Assembly (NCBI GenBank): GCA_913009825.1
Contig: CAJVYQ010000020.1
Span: forward strand, 1 to 64,000
DNA: 64,000 nt
Direction: 5' to 3'
Source of the DNA: an uncultured Deferribacteres bacterium
GTDB lineage: Bacteria; Zhuqueibacterota; JdFR-76; DREG01
The notes beneath the pieces are model-generated. The model searched no databases. It worked only from the letters and a program-made list of their open reading frames with translations, and was not told the origin of the DNA. Position numbers and translations under genes: made by a program. This document shows, piece by piece, positions 43,720-53,829 of the stretch; position 1 is the stretch's first letter, and each line of letters opens with the position of its first letter.

Positions 43720-45096
43720 TCAATCCGTCTCATCATCGATACCGTACTGGCGCAATTTTTCCCGCAGGGTTGAGCGGGAGATTCCCAGAACCCGGGCGGT
43801 CTGGGATTTGTTGTTTTCGTGCGCTTCCAGCACAAAGAGGATGTGCCGTTTTTCCATGTCGGAAAGAGACATGTCCGAGGTTAGCTGCTGGCCGATTTTA
43901 ACCGGCGCTTTCCGGCTGGCGAGATATAATTCGCGGGGAAGATGATCCACATCGATCAATTCTTCGTTACACAAAATAACCGCTCTCTCGATCACATTTT
44001 TCAATTCCCGTACATTTCCCGGCCAGGGGTAATGGAGCAATGTTCTTTCCGCTTCTTCAGTCAATCCCCAAATATCTTTGTTGAACTCCCGGTTGTTCTG
44101 ATCGATGAACATTTTGGCCAATAAAATGATGTCGTCATCCCGTTCGCGCAACAGCGGCAGGTTGATTACCATTACCTTTAAACGGTAAAAAAGATCGGTT
44201 CGGAAGGTGCCGTCTTTCACGCAGTTTTCCAGATTTTGATTGGTCGCCGCAATGATGCGCACATCCACATTGATATCGTTGATGCCGCCGATTCTGCGGA
44301 AACTCTGGGTTTCCAGAACCCGTAACAATTTTGGCTGCAGGGAGAGCTTTAAACTGGATATTTCATCCAGAAAGATAGAACCGGTATGGGCAAGTTCAAA
44401 CAACCCTTTTTTCATGATTTTTGCATCGGTGAAAGCGCCTCTTTCGTGACCGAACAGTTCACTTTCCAACAGATTGTCCGGAATGGCACTGCAATTAATC
44501 TTCACAAGCGGATTCTGCGCGCGCTTGCTGCCGTAATGCACCGCGTTGGCAACCAACTCTTTTCCGGTGCCGCTTTCTCCCTGTATCAATACGGAGGTGC
44601 GCGGCACACCGCTGACAATTCGAATCATCTCTTTGGTTTTCACAATCTTTTTGCTGTTGCCAAAGATTTCCGAGACAATATTTTCCAAGCTCAACTGTCG
44701 TTTAAAACGGATAACTTCCCGGCGCAAGCGTTGGGTTTCCAGTGCTTTATTGACAATTAGCCGTACTTCGCTTAAATTTTGAAACGGTTTGGTCAGGTAA
44801 TCATAAGCGCCTAATTTCATGGCTCGGATTGCCGGCTCGATATTGGGGAAAGCGGTCATCATCACAACCAAAATATCCGGATCGATCTCCTTTATCTCCT
44901 GCAAAACCTGAAATCCGTCCTTTTCCGGCAAACGAATATCCAACAGAACCAAATCGATCAGATTGTTTTTGATATACTCCACCCCTTCTTCACCGGACAG
45001 AATGGTTGTTACGTGATAACCGTCCTTACTCAGGCCATGTTGTAAAGCAAAGCCGATATCTTCCTCATCATCAACAATCAGAATATTTATTTCCAA
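43720..45096 (-). CDS. NtrC-family sigma-54-dependent response regulator
   Basis: The 458-residue protein has three domains. The receiver (1-120) has LIVDDEEDIGFAL, LVLLDIRLPEKDG as phosphosite and YLTKPF. The AAA+ sigma-54 interaction domain (about 145-375) has GESGTGKE (Walker A), GAFTDA (sigma-54 contact loop) and GSIFLDEISSL (Walker B). The Fis-type HTH (about 415-455) has NNKSQTARVLGISRSTLREKL. It activates sigma-54 promoters when phosphorylated. The gene starts 5 bases after the hybrid kinase gene at 45102, making that kinase its likely partner, in the manner of AtoS-AtoC/ZraS-ZraR pairs. Confidence 0.95.
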   Translation of the reverse strand: MEINILIVDDEEDIGFALQHGLSKDGYHVTTILSGEEGVEYIKNNLIDLVLLDIRLPEKDGFQVLQEIKEIDPDILVVMMTAFPNIEPAIRAMKLGAYDYLTKPFQNLSEVRLIVNKALETQRLRREVIRFKRQLSLENIVSEIFGNSKKIVKTKEMIRIVSGVPRTSVLIQGESGTGKELVANAVHYGSKRAQNPLVKINCSAIPDNLLESELFGHERGAFTDAKIMKKGLFELAHTGSIFLDEISSLKLSLQPKLLRVLETQSFRRIGGINDINVDVRIIAATNQNLENCVKDGTFRTDLFYRLKVMVINLPLLRERDDDIILLAKMFIDQNNREFNKDIWGLTEEAERTLLHYPWPGNVRELKNVIERAVILCNEELIDVDHLPRELYLASRKAPVKIGQQLTSDMSLSDMEKRHILFVLEAHENNKSQTARVLGISRSTLREKLRQYGIDDETD

Positions 45097-45101
45097 AAGT
45101 G

Positions 45102-47000
45102 CTATCCTTCCGTTGGTAACAAAATGGTAAAAGTGCTTCCTTTTCCTATTTCACTATCGATGGTGATTTCACCTCCGTGTTCTTCAATGATTCGATACAC
45201 GATGGAGAGACCCAGGCCGACGCCGCGCGGTTTGGTGGTAAAGAAAGGATCAAAAATACATTCAAAATGCTCGGGTTTAATGCCGATTCCGGTGTCTGTA
45301 ATGGATACTTCGACAAATGGCAATTTTTCCTGCGGCTTGCGGTACGATCGTCCCCTCCGCTCTATGCGAACAGTACGGGCTTTTATATTTTTGGCGGAAA
45401 TGGTGAGTTCTCCGCCTTTGGGCATGGCTTCCAGAGCATTGATGATCAAATTTAAGAATACCTGCTGAATCTGGTTGAGGTCTACTAACACCGGTTTCAG
45501 GTTTTTCGGATAAAATTCCTTAAATGCCACTTTTTTGGCAAGCAGTCGTTTTGCCAGTAAAACGGAAACCTCATGAATAATATCCTGAACCTGATGCAAT
45601 TTTTTAATCGGCGGTCTGGGGCGGGCATAGGAGAAAAATGCTTTCAGCAGCTCGTCCAGGCGATTCACCTGACGGATAATTCGATGCAGATATTCCAATT
45701 GCGGATCATCGTCCGCCACTTCCTCTTCCAGGGCCTGCGCCATCGTTTTGATCCCAGCCAGTGGATTTCTGATCTCGTGGGCCAAACCGGCCGCCAAAAT
45801 ACCCAGTGAAGCCAGGCGATCCATGCGCACCATTTCAATTTGCATCCGCTTGCTTTCCGAAATGTCCCTGAATGTAATAATTGTTCCTAAGAAATGATCG
45901 GCACGATCCAGCCAGGGAGTGCGACTAAAGCCGATATGAACTTTGTTACCGGCGGTGTTTGAAATTTCCATCTCCTGTCCGAAAACAGGATCGTGGTTCT
46001 GATCTTTTTTTGGCAGCAGGGTTGTGTTCTCGCCGTTTTTAAAAATATCGTCGATGGACCTGTGCAGTACATCTTTTGCGCGGAGCCCCAATATTTCTTC
46101 TGCCGCCGTGTTGAAGAATGTTATATGCCGTTCCCGGTCCACCGTGATTAATCCGCTGCCCATGCTGGTTACAATACTCTGGGTAAAACTTTCCAGATTC
46201 GCAATTTTTGATTCCAGATTGTATTTTTCGGTCACATCCCGGGCAATGCCCACCATGCCGGAGAGTTTTTTGTTTTCCGTCAATGGATTGATGTTGGCGG
46301 AAAAATATCGAATCATGTTCTGCTGATCCCGAATGCGTATCTGAACCTGGGATGGATTTCCATGTTTTGCCTCGAAGATCGCTTCTTCCACAATCTGTTT
46401 ATCCTGAGGTATGACAATATCTTCCAGAAAATGATCCAGCCACTCCTGTTGTTTAAAACCGGTAATATCATTCAGTCTCCGATTAACAAAATTAATTTTG
46501 CCATTGTTATCAAGCATGAAAATCAGATCGTTGGCATTCTCGATTAGATCGCGATATCTGTATTTGGTTTGCTTTACCTCTTCCTTAAGCTCAGCATTTT
46601 TCCGCCTGATTTCAGTCATCATTAATACATTTTCAACGACATTGATCAATTCCCGGTGCCCGAACGGTTTGATCAGAAAAGCGGCTAATCCGCTTTCGAA
46701 CAAAGGTGTCTGATCGATCTGTTCATCTTCATGTGCGGTCAGCACAATAACGGGAGTGTCTTTATACAGGCTGTATTCCGGATTCTGTTTTAATTCGTTG
46801 AAAAATTCCAGGCCGTTCATTTCCGGCATCATATAATCGAGAATAATCAAGTCCGGTTCTTCGGCGATCACTTTCGCCAGTCCCTCTCCCCCCGTAGCTG
46901 CGGGAACAAATTTAAAACCGGCTCTTTTGATGATAATTCTGCCAATATCCACCATATCGGAATCATCATCGATTAATAATATTTTTTTTCTTCTGCTCAT
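45102..47000 (-). CDS. REC-PAS-PAS histidine kinase
   Basis: The 632-residue soluble kinase has an N-terminal receiver (LLIDDDSDMVDIGR, IILDYMMPEMNG phosphosite, FLIKPFG) and a coiled linker. A first PAS (LIENANDLIFMLDNNGKINFVNRRLNDITGF) and a second PAS (ITVDRERHITFFNTAAEEILG) follow, then HisKA with SLGILAAGLAHEIRNPLAGI and HATPase with [36 protein letters not shown] and GVGLGLSIVYRI. No membrane segment is predicted, so input comes through the receiver or cytoplasmic PAS ligands. It is cotranscribed with the sigma-54 regulator downstream. The first PAS ends in RDVTEKYNLESKI and the second in RDISESKRMQIEM, typical PAC tails. Confidence 0.93.
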   Translation of the reverse strand: MSRRKKILLIDDDSDMVDIGRIIIKRAGFKFVPAATGGEGLAKVIAEEPDLIILDYMMPEMNGLEFFNELKQNPEYSLYKDTPVIVLTAHEDEQIDQTPLFESGLAAFLIKPFGHRELINVVENVLMMTEIRRKNAELKEEVKQTKYRYRDLIENANDLIFMLDNNGKINFVNRRLNDITGFKQQEWLDHFLEDIVIPQDKQIVEEAIFEAKHGNPSQVQIRIRDQQNMIRYFSANINPLTENKKLSGMVGIARDVTEKYNLESKIANLESFTQSIVTSMGSGLITVDRERHITFFNTAAEEILGLRAKDVLHRSIDDIFKNGENTTLLPKKDQNHDPVFGQEMEISNTAGNKVHIGFSRTPWLDRADHFLGTIITFRDISESKRMQIEMVRMDRLASLGILAAGLAHEIRNPLAGIKTMAQALEEEVADDDPQLEYLHRIIRQVNRLDELLKAFFSYARPRPPIKKLHQVQDIIHEVSVLLAKRLLAKKVAFKEFYPKNLKPVLVDLNQIQQVFLNLIINALEAMPKGGELTISAKNIKARTVRIERRGRSYRKPQEKLPFVEVSITDTGIGIKPEHFECIFDPFFTTKPRGVGLGLSIVYRIIEEHGGEITIDSEIGKGSTFTILLPTEG

Positions 47001-47041
47001 AATAGTATCATCTTTTTATTTTGGGCAATTCGCAGAAACTT

Positions 47042-47345
47042 GTAACACTTTAGTCTTTTGAAAAAAACAAGTATATCCTTTCCGAATGCTATTATTGGCC
47101 TGTTTGGGCAGGCCGCTTAAAAATTACGGAGATGATAACTACTCAGTTAGCAGATGAAAGACTCGAAAAAATACGAAACTAAATTCAGATAAAACTTTTC
47201 GAGTGTTTCGTGTGTTTTGTGGGCTGAATAGTTACTCAATTTTTTCAATTGCTCTGCGTCCCTGCGTTAAAAAACAGGCGTTCTAAAACGTAGAGACACA
47301 GAGAGCGCAAAGGGCGCAGATTTTTTCAAAAAACTAAAATGTTAC
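47042..47345. mobile_element. MITE-like element, family F, with nested family A copy
   Basis: The outer ends are GTAACACTTTAGTCTTTTGAA and TTCAAAAAACTAAAATGTTAC. Within it at 47135-47235 lies a family A element (ATAACTACTCAG ... CTGAATAGTTAC) whose arms contain GACTCGAAAAAATACGAAAC and a complementary GTTTCGTGTGTTTTG-like stretch. The right part (CTCTGCGTCCCTGCG, ACGTAGAGACACAGAGAGC) is shared with the composite at 43209. There is no gene; it separates two histidine kinase genes. Confidence 0.75.
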
Positions 47346-47365
47346 GAAACTTCAAATTCCGTATT

Positions 47366-48988
47366 TTATCGTGTGTTTTCAGCCCGGGGCAAATAAGTCC
47401 GGGCAACATCACCGGTCATGTTTTGTTTTCCATTTTCAATCGTTTGATTCTGCTCCAGGTTAGATGAAACGGGCAGAGTAAAGAAAAAAGCAGACCCTTT
47501 CTCCGGAACAGATTCCACCCATATTTTTCCCCCGTGCAGTTCAACAAGATATTTTGCCAGACTTAATCCCAGACCGGTGCCGCCGAATTGCCGCGTCAGA
47601 CTTCGATCGACCTGGTGGAATTCCCGGAATATATTTGCCAGTTCATCCCGGGGAATCCCAATGCCGGTATCGCGGATAACAAAGTAGACTTGTCCCTGTT
47701 TTTGGAACAATTTTATTTCAATTTCTCCGTCCATGGTAAATTTTGCCGCATTACTCAAAAGATTGAGTAAAACCTGAAATATCTTCTGCGCATCAATCAA
47801 AATACCGGGCAGGTTTTCAGGCAGAGAAGTAACAATCCGTATTTGTTTTTCATCGATACTTGGTCTGATTGTATTTATGGCAGCTTCGACCAGATTGTAA
47901 ACCGAAGTCGGCTCTTTGTAAATTTTGTATTTTCCACTCTGTATTTTAGCAACTTCAAGCAATTCATTGATGAGGTTCAACAGATGGTTGCCGCTGTAAT
48001 TGATATTTTGAACCGCTTTCTCCTGGCCGGATTCAAGCTGTCCGTAAACACCCTCCCGCAGCAGTTCTGTGTAGCCTAAAATACTGGTCAGAGGGGTGCG
48101 CAGTTCGTGTCCTACGTTGGAAATAAATTGGGTTTTAAGCTGGTGTAATTCATTCAGTTTTTTATTTTTTTCCATTAACTCTTCATTCATGCGTTGAATT
48201 TCTTCAGTTCTTTTTTTCCTTTCCTCCTGTAGACGAATCTCTTCGGACACATCCCGAATAATTCCCTGGTAGCCGATGACGGTTTCATTGCTTTTTACGG
48301 GAATAATACTCAATTCCACCGGCAGCCTTTTTTCCGATGTGCAAAGAATGGAAGTCTGATACTTAATGACCCGTTTAAGTTTCTGGTTTCGTTTGACTTT
48401 GTATAGTAATTTTTTCTGATCCTCTTCGGAAAAAAGAAAAGAAAAATGCCTGCCGATCAATTGATTACGTTTATAACCGGTTTTTTGGGCGCACATCTTA
48501 TTTACCAGACGGATATACCCGGCATCATCCAGCAAATAGATCCCATCCGAAGCATTTTCAACCAAGTCTTTGTAGTACTGTTCGGTTTGGTACAAACTGC
48601 ATTTCTCTTCGGTTTCCCGGAGAATGCGGGTAACGGTTACAGGCAGAGTGGTCAGGTAACCGGTAGATTTAATCAAGTAATCATGAACACTTGATTTCAT
48701 GGCTCTTACAACCGCTTTTTCATTCCCCTGACCGGTGATAATTAATATCGGTAAACAGGGATTAAAAGCGTGAATCTTTGCCAACATGTCCAATTCAGTC
48801 CGGCTGCCTGCCACCAAATTCAAAATCACAAGATCAAGGAAAATATCCGGCAGCAAGCGCAAACATTCATCCATGGCGCTCACCCGTACGATCTGTGCAT
48901 TTTTCAGTACCTTCCTGATGGCAATTTCCATCAATTCCAAATGACCGGAGTTGGAATCCGAAAGCAGGATGACCTGTGATTTTTTCAT
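47366..48988 (-). CDS. Histidine kinase with degenerate receiver and PAS domain
   Basis: The 540-residue soluble kinase begins with a receiver-like domain (1-120) whose key residues are altered. The acidic pocket reads LLSDSNSG, and the phosphosite strand reads LVILNLVAG with Asn in place of Asp. The Lys-containing YLIKSTG is kept. A PAS (DLVENASDGIYLLDDAGYIRLVNKM), HisKA (FISNVGHELRTPLTSILGYTELL) and HATPase ([37 protein letters not shown]) follow. I start at the ATG at 48988 (GGTCAGAAAG ahead), which leaves a 29-base gap to the preceding gene; the track ORF overlaps that gene. The pseudo-receiver probably works as a protein-binding module. Confidence 0.88.
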   Translation of the reverse strand: MKKSQVILLSDSNSGHLELMEIAIRKVLKNAQIVRVSAMDECLRLLPDIFLDLVILNLVAGSRTELDMLAKIHAFNPCLPILIITGQGNEKAVVRAMKSSVHDYLIKSTGYLTTLPVTVTRILRETEEKCSLYQTEQYYKDLVENASDGIYLLDDAGYIRLVNKMCAQKTGYKRNQLIGRHFSFLFSEEDQKKLLYKVKRNQKLKRVIKYQTSILCTSEKRLPVELSIIPVKSNETVIGYQGIIRDVSEEIRLQEERKKRTEEIQRMNEELMEKNKKLNELHQLKTQFISNVGHELRTPLTSILGYTELLREGVYGQLESGQEKAVQNINYSGNHLLNLINELLEVAKIQSGKYKIYKEPTSVYNLVEAAINTIRPSIDEKQIRIVTSLPENLPGILIDAQKIFQVLLNLLSNAAKFTMDGEIEIKLFQKQGQVYFVIRDTGIGIPRDELANIFREFHQVDRSLTRQFGGTGLGLSLAKYLVELHGGKIWVESVPEKGSAFFFTLPVSSNLEQNQTIENGKQNMTGDVARTYLPRAENTR

Positions 48989-49017
48989 CTTTCTGACCCG
49001 CAGTTCATAACACCGGT

Positions 49018-51162
49018 TTATGGCTGCCAACCGGCCGATTGTATTTTTTTAGGTAATTTTATGACAAACGTTGTCCCTTTACCGATCTGGCTGTCGACAT
49101 GAATTTGTCCTTTATGCAGCTCTACAATTTCCTTAACCAGAGATAATCCCAACCCTGTTCCCCTCTCTTCACCGACCCTGGGATCATCCTTAATCCGGTA
49201 AAATTTAGTAAAAATATTGGCCAGGTGTTTTTCGGAAATGCCATATCCCTGGTCGGCTACCCGGATACTTGTCATGTTGGTATCATTTTCAACGACCAAT
49301 TTAACCGTCGTATTTTCCGGACTGTATTTTATGGCGTTTGACAACAGATTTAAAATTACTTCAGCTATCATCTTACTGTCAGCGAAGGCATCATTGGCTT
49401 CATCTGCAACCGTAACCGATAATTTAATATTCTTTTTCTGTGCATCTGAACTGGCGACGTGCAGGATGTCGTTTAAAACATCCCGGATTTGAATCGATTT
49501 CGGTTTGAAATCCATTTTTCCTGCTTCAATTCTGGAAATATCCAGAAATTTATTGATCAAATCCGCCAATCTGACCGACTCCTGATAAATGATGTTGGCA
49601 TATTCCCGGATGGTTTCCTGATTATCTCCCGGTTCCAGGAGCAGTTCGGAAAAGCCGGAAATGGAAGTCAACGGAGACCGAAGTTGGTGCGCTACCATAG
49701 ACACCAACTCAGTTTTCATCAGATCGACCTCTTTCTCCCGCGTAATATCGCGAAAAATGACCACCACACCAATGATTTTTTCGTCCTGGCTGATGATTTT
49801 TGTGGCCCGCCCCTGGAACACTTTCTCTTTTATCTGGTGAGGCAGCAGAACAGAGAGTTCTCTTGTAAAAGTCCCCTGAATATCCGTTTCTTTGACTTCG
49901 TCTATCAAACTTAGTAAACTGGGTTCTTTGAATACAAGTTTGATCTCTTTGTCTACCACATTTTTCTCTTCTATTCCGAACCATTTTTCAACCGTGGAAT
50001 TGACGGTAACAATCCGGTTATTCTCATCGGTGACGATAATGCCGTCGCCAATATTTTTGATAATTGTTTTTGTTTTGGTACGCTCGGTGATGATCTTATT
50101 CAAATTCATGCTGTTTAAACGGCGCAGCTCGATGGCCATGTAATTGAAAATCCGGGCTAACCGGCCAATCTCATCATCACTGTCCACTTCGATCCGTTGG
50201 GAAAAATTACCCCGGGCAATTTCTGTGGCGGTTCGGGAAAACCGGTTTATCGGGCCGGTGATCCGGCGGGAATAGTAGAGGGTGCCGAAAAAGGAGAGCA
50301 GCAATCCCAGGATAATAAACAGAAAAAAATTAAAACGGATATTTTTCGCCGGGTTCGCTAAGCGGTTTTCCGGTATTTCGGTAAAAACCCGCCAGCGAAC
50401 AATCGAATTGATTTCGGACGCGGCGCCCAAAACTTTGCCGGAATTTGTCGTCTCAATTTCAAAATGATCCGAATTGCGCGCTGCGGTTTCCGTTTTTACC
50501 GCCGGATTTTGCGGGGAGATCGTCTGTTTGCCCAATGGATCAAAATAAAAAAGCAGGACCTGATGTTTCCGGTCGATGATCCCATAATTCAAAGGAATTT
50601 TCCCGACTGCGAATTCTGTTCCGAGAGACTTAAAAAATTGTGACAACTGAACCACCAGAAAATAGATCGTATTCGATTCGCTTTTAATACCCATTTTTAG
50701 AAAAATGGTTTGATCGTTTTTCCCGGCGATCCTTGTTTGTAAAACTTGTATGGAATCGTGAAAAGCGCCGGGATTAAACGGTTCGAACTGCGGAATATCT
50801 TTTTGCCGGATATTAAATAGTTGTGTTTTGTTCCCGGAAATCGGATCTATCCGGGCAATTTCCAGGACGAAATTTTTTATTTCGCCATATTCGGCAAAAA
50901 TTTTAGCGAAACGTTTTTCGGTTAATTGCCGGTCGGTTATGGCCAGATCGTGCAGAAAATAGCGCACGGGAGACAATAATTGTTTTTCGATCCGAAAAGA
51001 GACGAGCAGCGATTGGGAATAAAGTTTTTCCCGGGTCGCTTTTTTTGTCTCTTTACCGGTTTTGGGGATCAGATAAATCCCGGCAAAAAGCAGAGGCACC
51101 AGGCTCGCAAAAAAAGTGATTAAGAGTAAACGATTGAGTAATTTTTTTCGTTTGAATGGCAT
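49018..51162 (-). CDS. Transmembrane sensor histidine kinase with Cache-like, HAMP and PAS domains
   Basis: The 714-residue kinase has a first membrane helix (about 9-29) and a large periplasmic domain (about 35-270) of Cache type. A second helix (about 276-298) is followed by HAMP (RRITGPINRFSRTATEIARGNFSQRIEVDSDDEIGRLARIFNYMA), PAS (IIKNIGDGIIVTDENNRIVTVNSTVEKWFGI), HisKA with the variant H-box MVAHQLRSPLTSISGFSELL, and HATPase with NLLSNAIKYSPEN and GTGLGLSLVKEIVELHKG. It starts a four-kinase/regulator run on this strand and follows the REC-GGDEF gene by 36 bases. The ligand of the periplasmic domain is unknown. Confidence 0.93.
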   Translation of the reverse strand: MPFKRKKLLNRLLLITFFASLVPLLFAGIYLIPKTGKETKKATREKLYSQSLLVSFRIEKQLLSPVRYFLHDLAITDRQLTEKRFAKIFAEYGEIKNFVLEIARIDPISGNKTQLFNIRQKDIPQFEPFNPGAFHDSIQVLQTRIAGKNDQTIFLKMGIKSESNTIYFLVVQLSQFFKSLGTEFAVGKIPLNYGIIDRKHQVLLFYFDPLGKQTISPQNPAVKTETAARNSDHFEIETTNSGKVLGAASEINSIVRWRVFTEIPENRLANPAKNIRFNFFLFIILGLLLSFFGTLYYSRRITGPINRFSRTATEIARGNFSQRIEVDSDDEIGRLARIFNYMAIELRRLNSMNLNKIITERTKTKTIIKNIGDGIIVTDENNRIVTVNSTVEKWFGIEEKNVVDKEIKLVFKEPSLLSLIDEVKETDIQGTFTRELSVLLPHQIKEKVFQGRATKIISQDEKIIGVVVIFRDITREKEVDLMKTELVSMVAHQLRSPLTSISGFSELLLEPGDNQETIREYANIIYQESVRLADLINKFLDISRIEAGKMDFKPKSIQIRDVLNDILHVASSDAQKKNIKLSVTVADEANDAFADSKMIAEVILNLLSNAIKYSPENTTVKLVVENDTNMTSIRVADQGYGISEKHLANIFTKFYRIKDDPRVGEERGTGLGLSLVKEIVELHKGQIHVDSQIGKGTTFVIKLPKKIQSAGWQP

Positions 51163-51198
51163 TTAACAATTAAAAAGATGAAAGAATAAAATATTGTA

Positions 51199-52149
51199 TT
51201 ATGCAAAAACTACTTGATTACGCCCGCTCTGTTTGGCTTTATAAAGCCGCTGGTCGGCTGTGGACACGAGCTGTTTCCCGTCTTCAGCCTCCGTGGGATA
51301 AGTAGCCAATCCCAGGCTGACCGTTAGTTTGCCGTTTGGTTGTTTGTTTTCAAACGGGATGGGCTCTTCTTCCACCAACCGCCGGATTTTTTCGGTAACA
51401 ACTCTTGCGGATTCCGGACTTGCTTCCGGCAGAATGATGACAAATTCTTCGCCGCCATATCTGGCGGCAATATCAATTTTACGGATATTATTTTGGAGTA
51501 ATTTGGCAATCCGGCGTAGAACTTCATCTCCGGCGGGATGACCGTTTGCATCGTTGTAGATCTTGAAATTATCGATATCCAACATAACCAGCGAAAGTGA
51601 CAAATTGTGTCTGGCGGCGCGGTTTATTTCGTGAAGCAATTGTTCTTTAAAAAAACGGTAATTGTAAAGTCCGGTTAAACCATCCGTAATTGCCAGTTGC
51701 TGCAGGCGCTTTTTTGCCTGATCCAATTGATAAATTTTCTTCACCAGCTCATCATATAAAAATTTGATGCGCAGCAGCGATCTGACCCGTGCCAACAGTT
51801 CCATTTTGTTGAACGGCTTGGTGATAAAATCATCCGCACCTGCTTCTATTCCCTGAACTTTGTCTTCGACACTTTGCAGTGCGGTTACCATCACGATTGG
51901 AATAAATCTGGTTTTCGGATCGGATTTTAATCGTTTACATACTTCGAAGCCGTTCATTTTGGGCATCATGATATCCAGCAAAAGCAAATCCGGTTTTTTT
52001 TGTGCCACCATTTCCAGCGCTTTTTCACCATTTCCGGCTTCAAAAACGAGATAGCCTGCCGTGTTGAGATAGGTTCTAAGTAATTCCACATTTAACGGTA
52101 CATCATCGACCACCAATATTTTTGGTTTCCGATCCGGGAACAGTTTCAT
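51199..52149 (-). CDS. REC-GGDEF diguanylate cyclase
   Basis: The 316-residue protein is of PleD type. The receiver (1-125) has ILVVDDVPLNVELL, LLLLDIMMPKMNG and DFITKPFNKMEL; a helical linker is followed by GGDEF (about 155-316) with DGLTGLYNYRFF, MLDIDNFKIYND and the intact catalytic RYGGEEFVIILPE. A product-inhibition I-site (RKID) lies five residues before GGEEF, so it should be an active and feedback-regulated c-di-GMP synthase. It lies 22 bases after gcvPB and is followed by the transmembrane kinase gene, whose product may phosphorylate the receiver. Confidence 0.94.
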   Translation of the reverse strand: MKLFPDRKPKILVVDDVPLNVELLRTYLNTAGYLVFEAGNGEKALEMVAQKKPDLLLLDIMMPKMNGFEVCKRLKSDPKTRFIPIVMVTALQSVEDKVQGIEAGADDFITKPFNKMELLARVRSLLRIKFLYDELVKKIYQLDQAKKRLQQLAITDGLTGLYNYRFFKEQLLHEINRAARHNLSLSLVMLDIDNFKIYNDANGHPAGDEVLRRIAKLLQNNIRKIDIAARYGGEEFVIILPEASPESARVVTEKIRRLVEEEPIPFENKQPNGKLTVSLGLATYPTEAEDGKQLVSTADQRLYKAKQSGRNQVVFA

Positions 52150-52171
52150 TTTTCAGATTACCTTTGTAAGA

Positions 52172-53629
52172 TTAACCGGCGGATTCGGGAGTCCAGCGGA
52201 TTTTCAGATTTCTTGCCGCTCCGGCTTCATCCAGCCGGGAAACCGGCGTGGTGACCGGAGAATTTTTAACCAGGTCCGGCTCTGTTTCAACTTCCTTTGC
52301 AATCCGGATCATCATGTCGGCAAATTCATCCAGCGCCTCTTTGGATTCAGTGTCCGTTGGTTCGATCATTATCGCTTCGTGGACAATCGATGGGAAATAG
52401 ATAGTTGGCGCGTGTACACCGAAATCCAGCAGCCGCTTTGCCATGTCGCTGGTTTTTACTCCCAACTTTTTCTGCCGGTCCCCGGAGAGCACAAATTCAT
52501 GCATCGGCCGGGTTTGGTAAGGTAAATCAAAATAGGGCTTCAATTTTTCCAGCAGATAGTTTGCATTGAGTAATGCATTTTTGCTGACTTTTACCAAACC
52601 CCCGGCGCCCAACATGCGGATATAAGTGAATGCCCGCACCATAACACCAAAATTACCGAAGAAGGTGAATACCTTCCCAATCGACTTGGGACGATTGAAA
52701 TCCAGAATGTATTGCGCACCCTCTTTTTTGATGACCGGCGCCGGCAGGAAATCGATGAGTCGATGCGAAACTGCTACGGGCCCGCTGCCGGGACCGCCGC
52801 CGCCATGAGGGGTGGAAAACGTTTTATGCAGATTGATATGCAGGACATCCACACCAAAATCGCCGGGACGAACAATGCCCAGCAAAGCGTTCAGGTTGGC
52901 GCCGTCCATATAGAGTAGTGCGCCCACTTTATCCAACAGACTTTTGATCTCCTGAATCCGGCTCTCAAACAGCCCGAGTGTATTGGGATTGGTCAACATG
53001 AGAGCGGCCACATCTTCATCCAGATTGGCCTTCAGGTCATCCATGTCGATCAACCCTTTTTCATTGGAGTGAATCTGAACCGGTTCGTAACCGGAGATAA
53101 CCGCGCTGGCCGGATTTGTTCCATGTGCGGAGTCCGGGAGAAGCACTTTTTTGCGTGGATTACCGAGATTTTCGTGATAAGCACGGATCAGCATCATGCC
53201 GGTGAGTTCCCCATGGGCTCCCGCAGCAGGCTGCAGTGTTGCCGTTTTTAAACCGGTGATTTCGCAAAGATGTTGTGACAGATAATACATCAATTCCAAA
53301 GCGCCTTGTACATCCTCCTCATCCTGTAACGGATGAATTCCGGCAAATCCGTCCAAACGACAGACCGCTTCGTTTATTTTGGGATTGTATTTCATAGTGC
53401 AGGAGCCAAGCGGATAAAACCCCTTATCCAGATGATGGTTCATCCGGGACAGCGCAACAAAATGCCGCATCACTTCGTTCTCCGAAACTTCCGGTAAAAT
53501 TGGGGATTTACTTCTGACGAATCCTTTCGGGATCAGATCACTTACTTTTTTTGCGGGAACATCCAATTTTGGGAGTGTATAGCCTTTTCTTCCTTCGGCG
53601 CTCATCTCGAAAATCAATTTTTCCGGCAT
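52172..53629 (-). CDS. gcvPB: Glycine dehydrogenase (decarboxylating) subunit 2
   Basis: The 485-residue protein is the beta half of the split P-protein. Landmarks are [17 protein letters not shown] near the N-terminus, [44 protein letters not shown] and [22 protein letters not shown] with the PLP-binding Lys. It decarboxylates glycine in the glycine cleavage system. The alpha subunit (gcvPA) and gcvT/gcvH are not in the window, so the system is dispersed in this genome. It has a good ribosome site (GAGGAAACC) and a promoter at 53689-53717. Confidence 0.94.
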   Translation of the reverse strand: MPEKLIFEMSAEGRKGYTLPKLDVPAKKVSDLIPKGFVRSKSPILPEVSENEVMRHFVALSRMNHHLDKGFYPLGSCTMKYNPKINEAVCRLDGFAGIHPLQDEEDVQGALELMYYLSQHLCEITGLKTATLQPAAGAHGELTGMMLIRAYHENLGNPRKKVLLPDSAHGTNPASAVISGYEPVQIHSNEKGLIDMDDLKANLDEDVAALMLTNPNTLGLFESRIQEIKSLLDKVGALLYMDGANLNALLGIVRPGDFGVDVLHINLHKTFSTPHGGGGPGSGPVAVSHRLIDFLPAPVIKKEGAQYILDFNRPKSIGKVFTFFGNFGVMVRAFTYIRMLGAGGLVKVSKNALLNANYLLEKLKPYFDLPYQTRPMHEFVLSGDRQKKLGVKTSDMAKRLLDFGVHAPTIYFPSIVHEAIMIEPTDTESKEALDEFADMMIRIAKEVETEPDLVKNSPVTTPVSRLDEAGAARNLKIRWTPESAG

Positions 53630-53688
53630 GGTTTCCTCTGTATAAATTAAGAAACAATTTGGATTTTTTTATTAGAATCTAAACTATA

Positions 53689-53717
53689 AACATACAATAA
53701 ACAAGATTCATTGTCAA
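53689..53717 (-). promoter_or_regulatory. Sigma-70 promoter for gcvPB
   Basis: On the minus strand TTGACA is followed by a 17-base spacer and TATGTT, about 60 bases before the gcvPB start. It is a perfect -35 with a four-of-six -10. Confidence 0.6.
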
Positions 53718-53829
53718 GCTGTTTTTGGCAGAAAAAGGGAATTGAATTGTGGATAAATGTACTATGCTTTTGTAACTATTCCGGCCTGTTTAGGTCACAA
53801 ATAAAGAGTTTGCGTGCCAACAGATTAAA

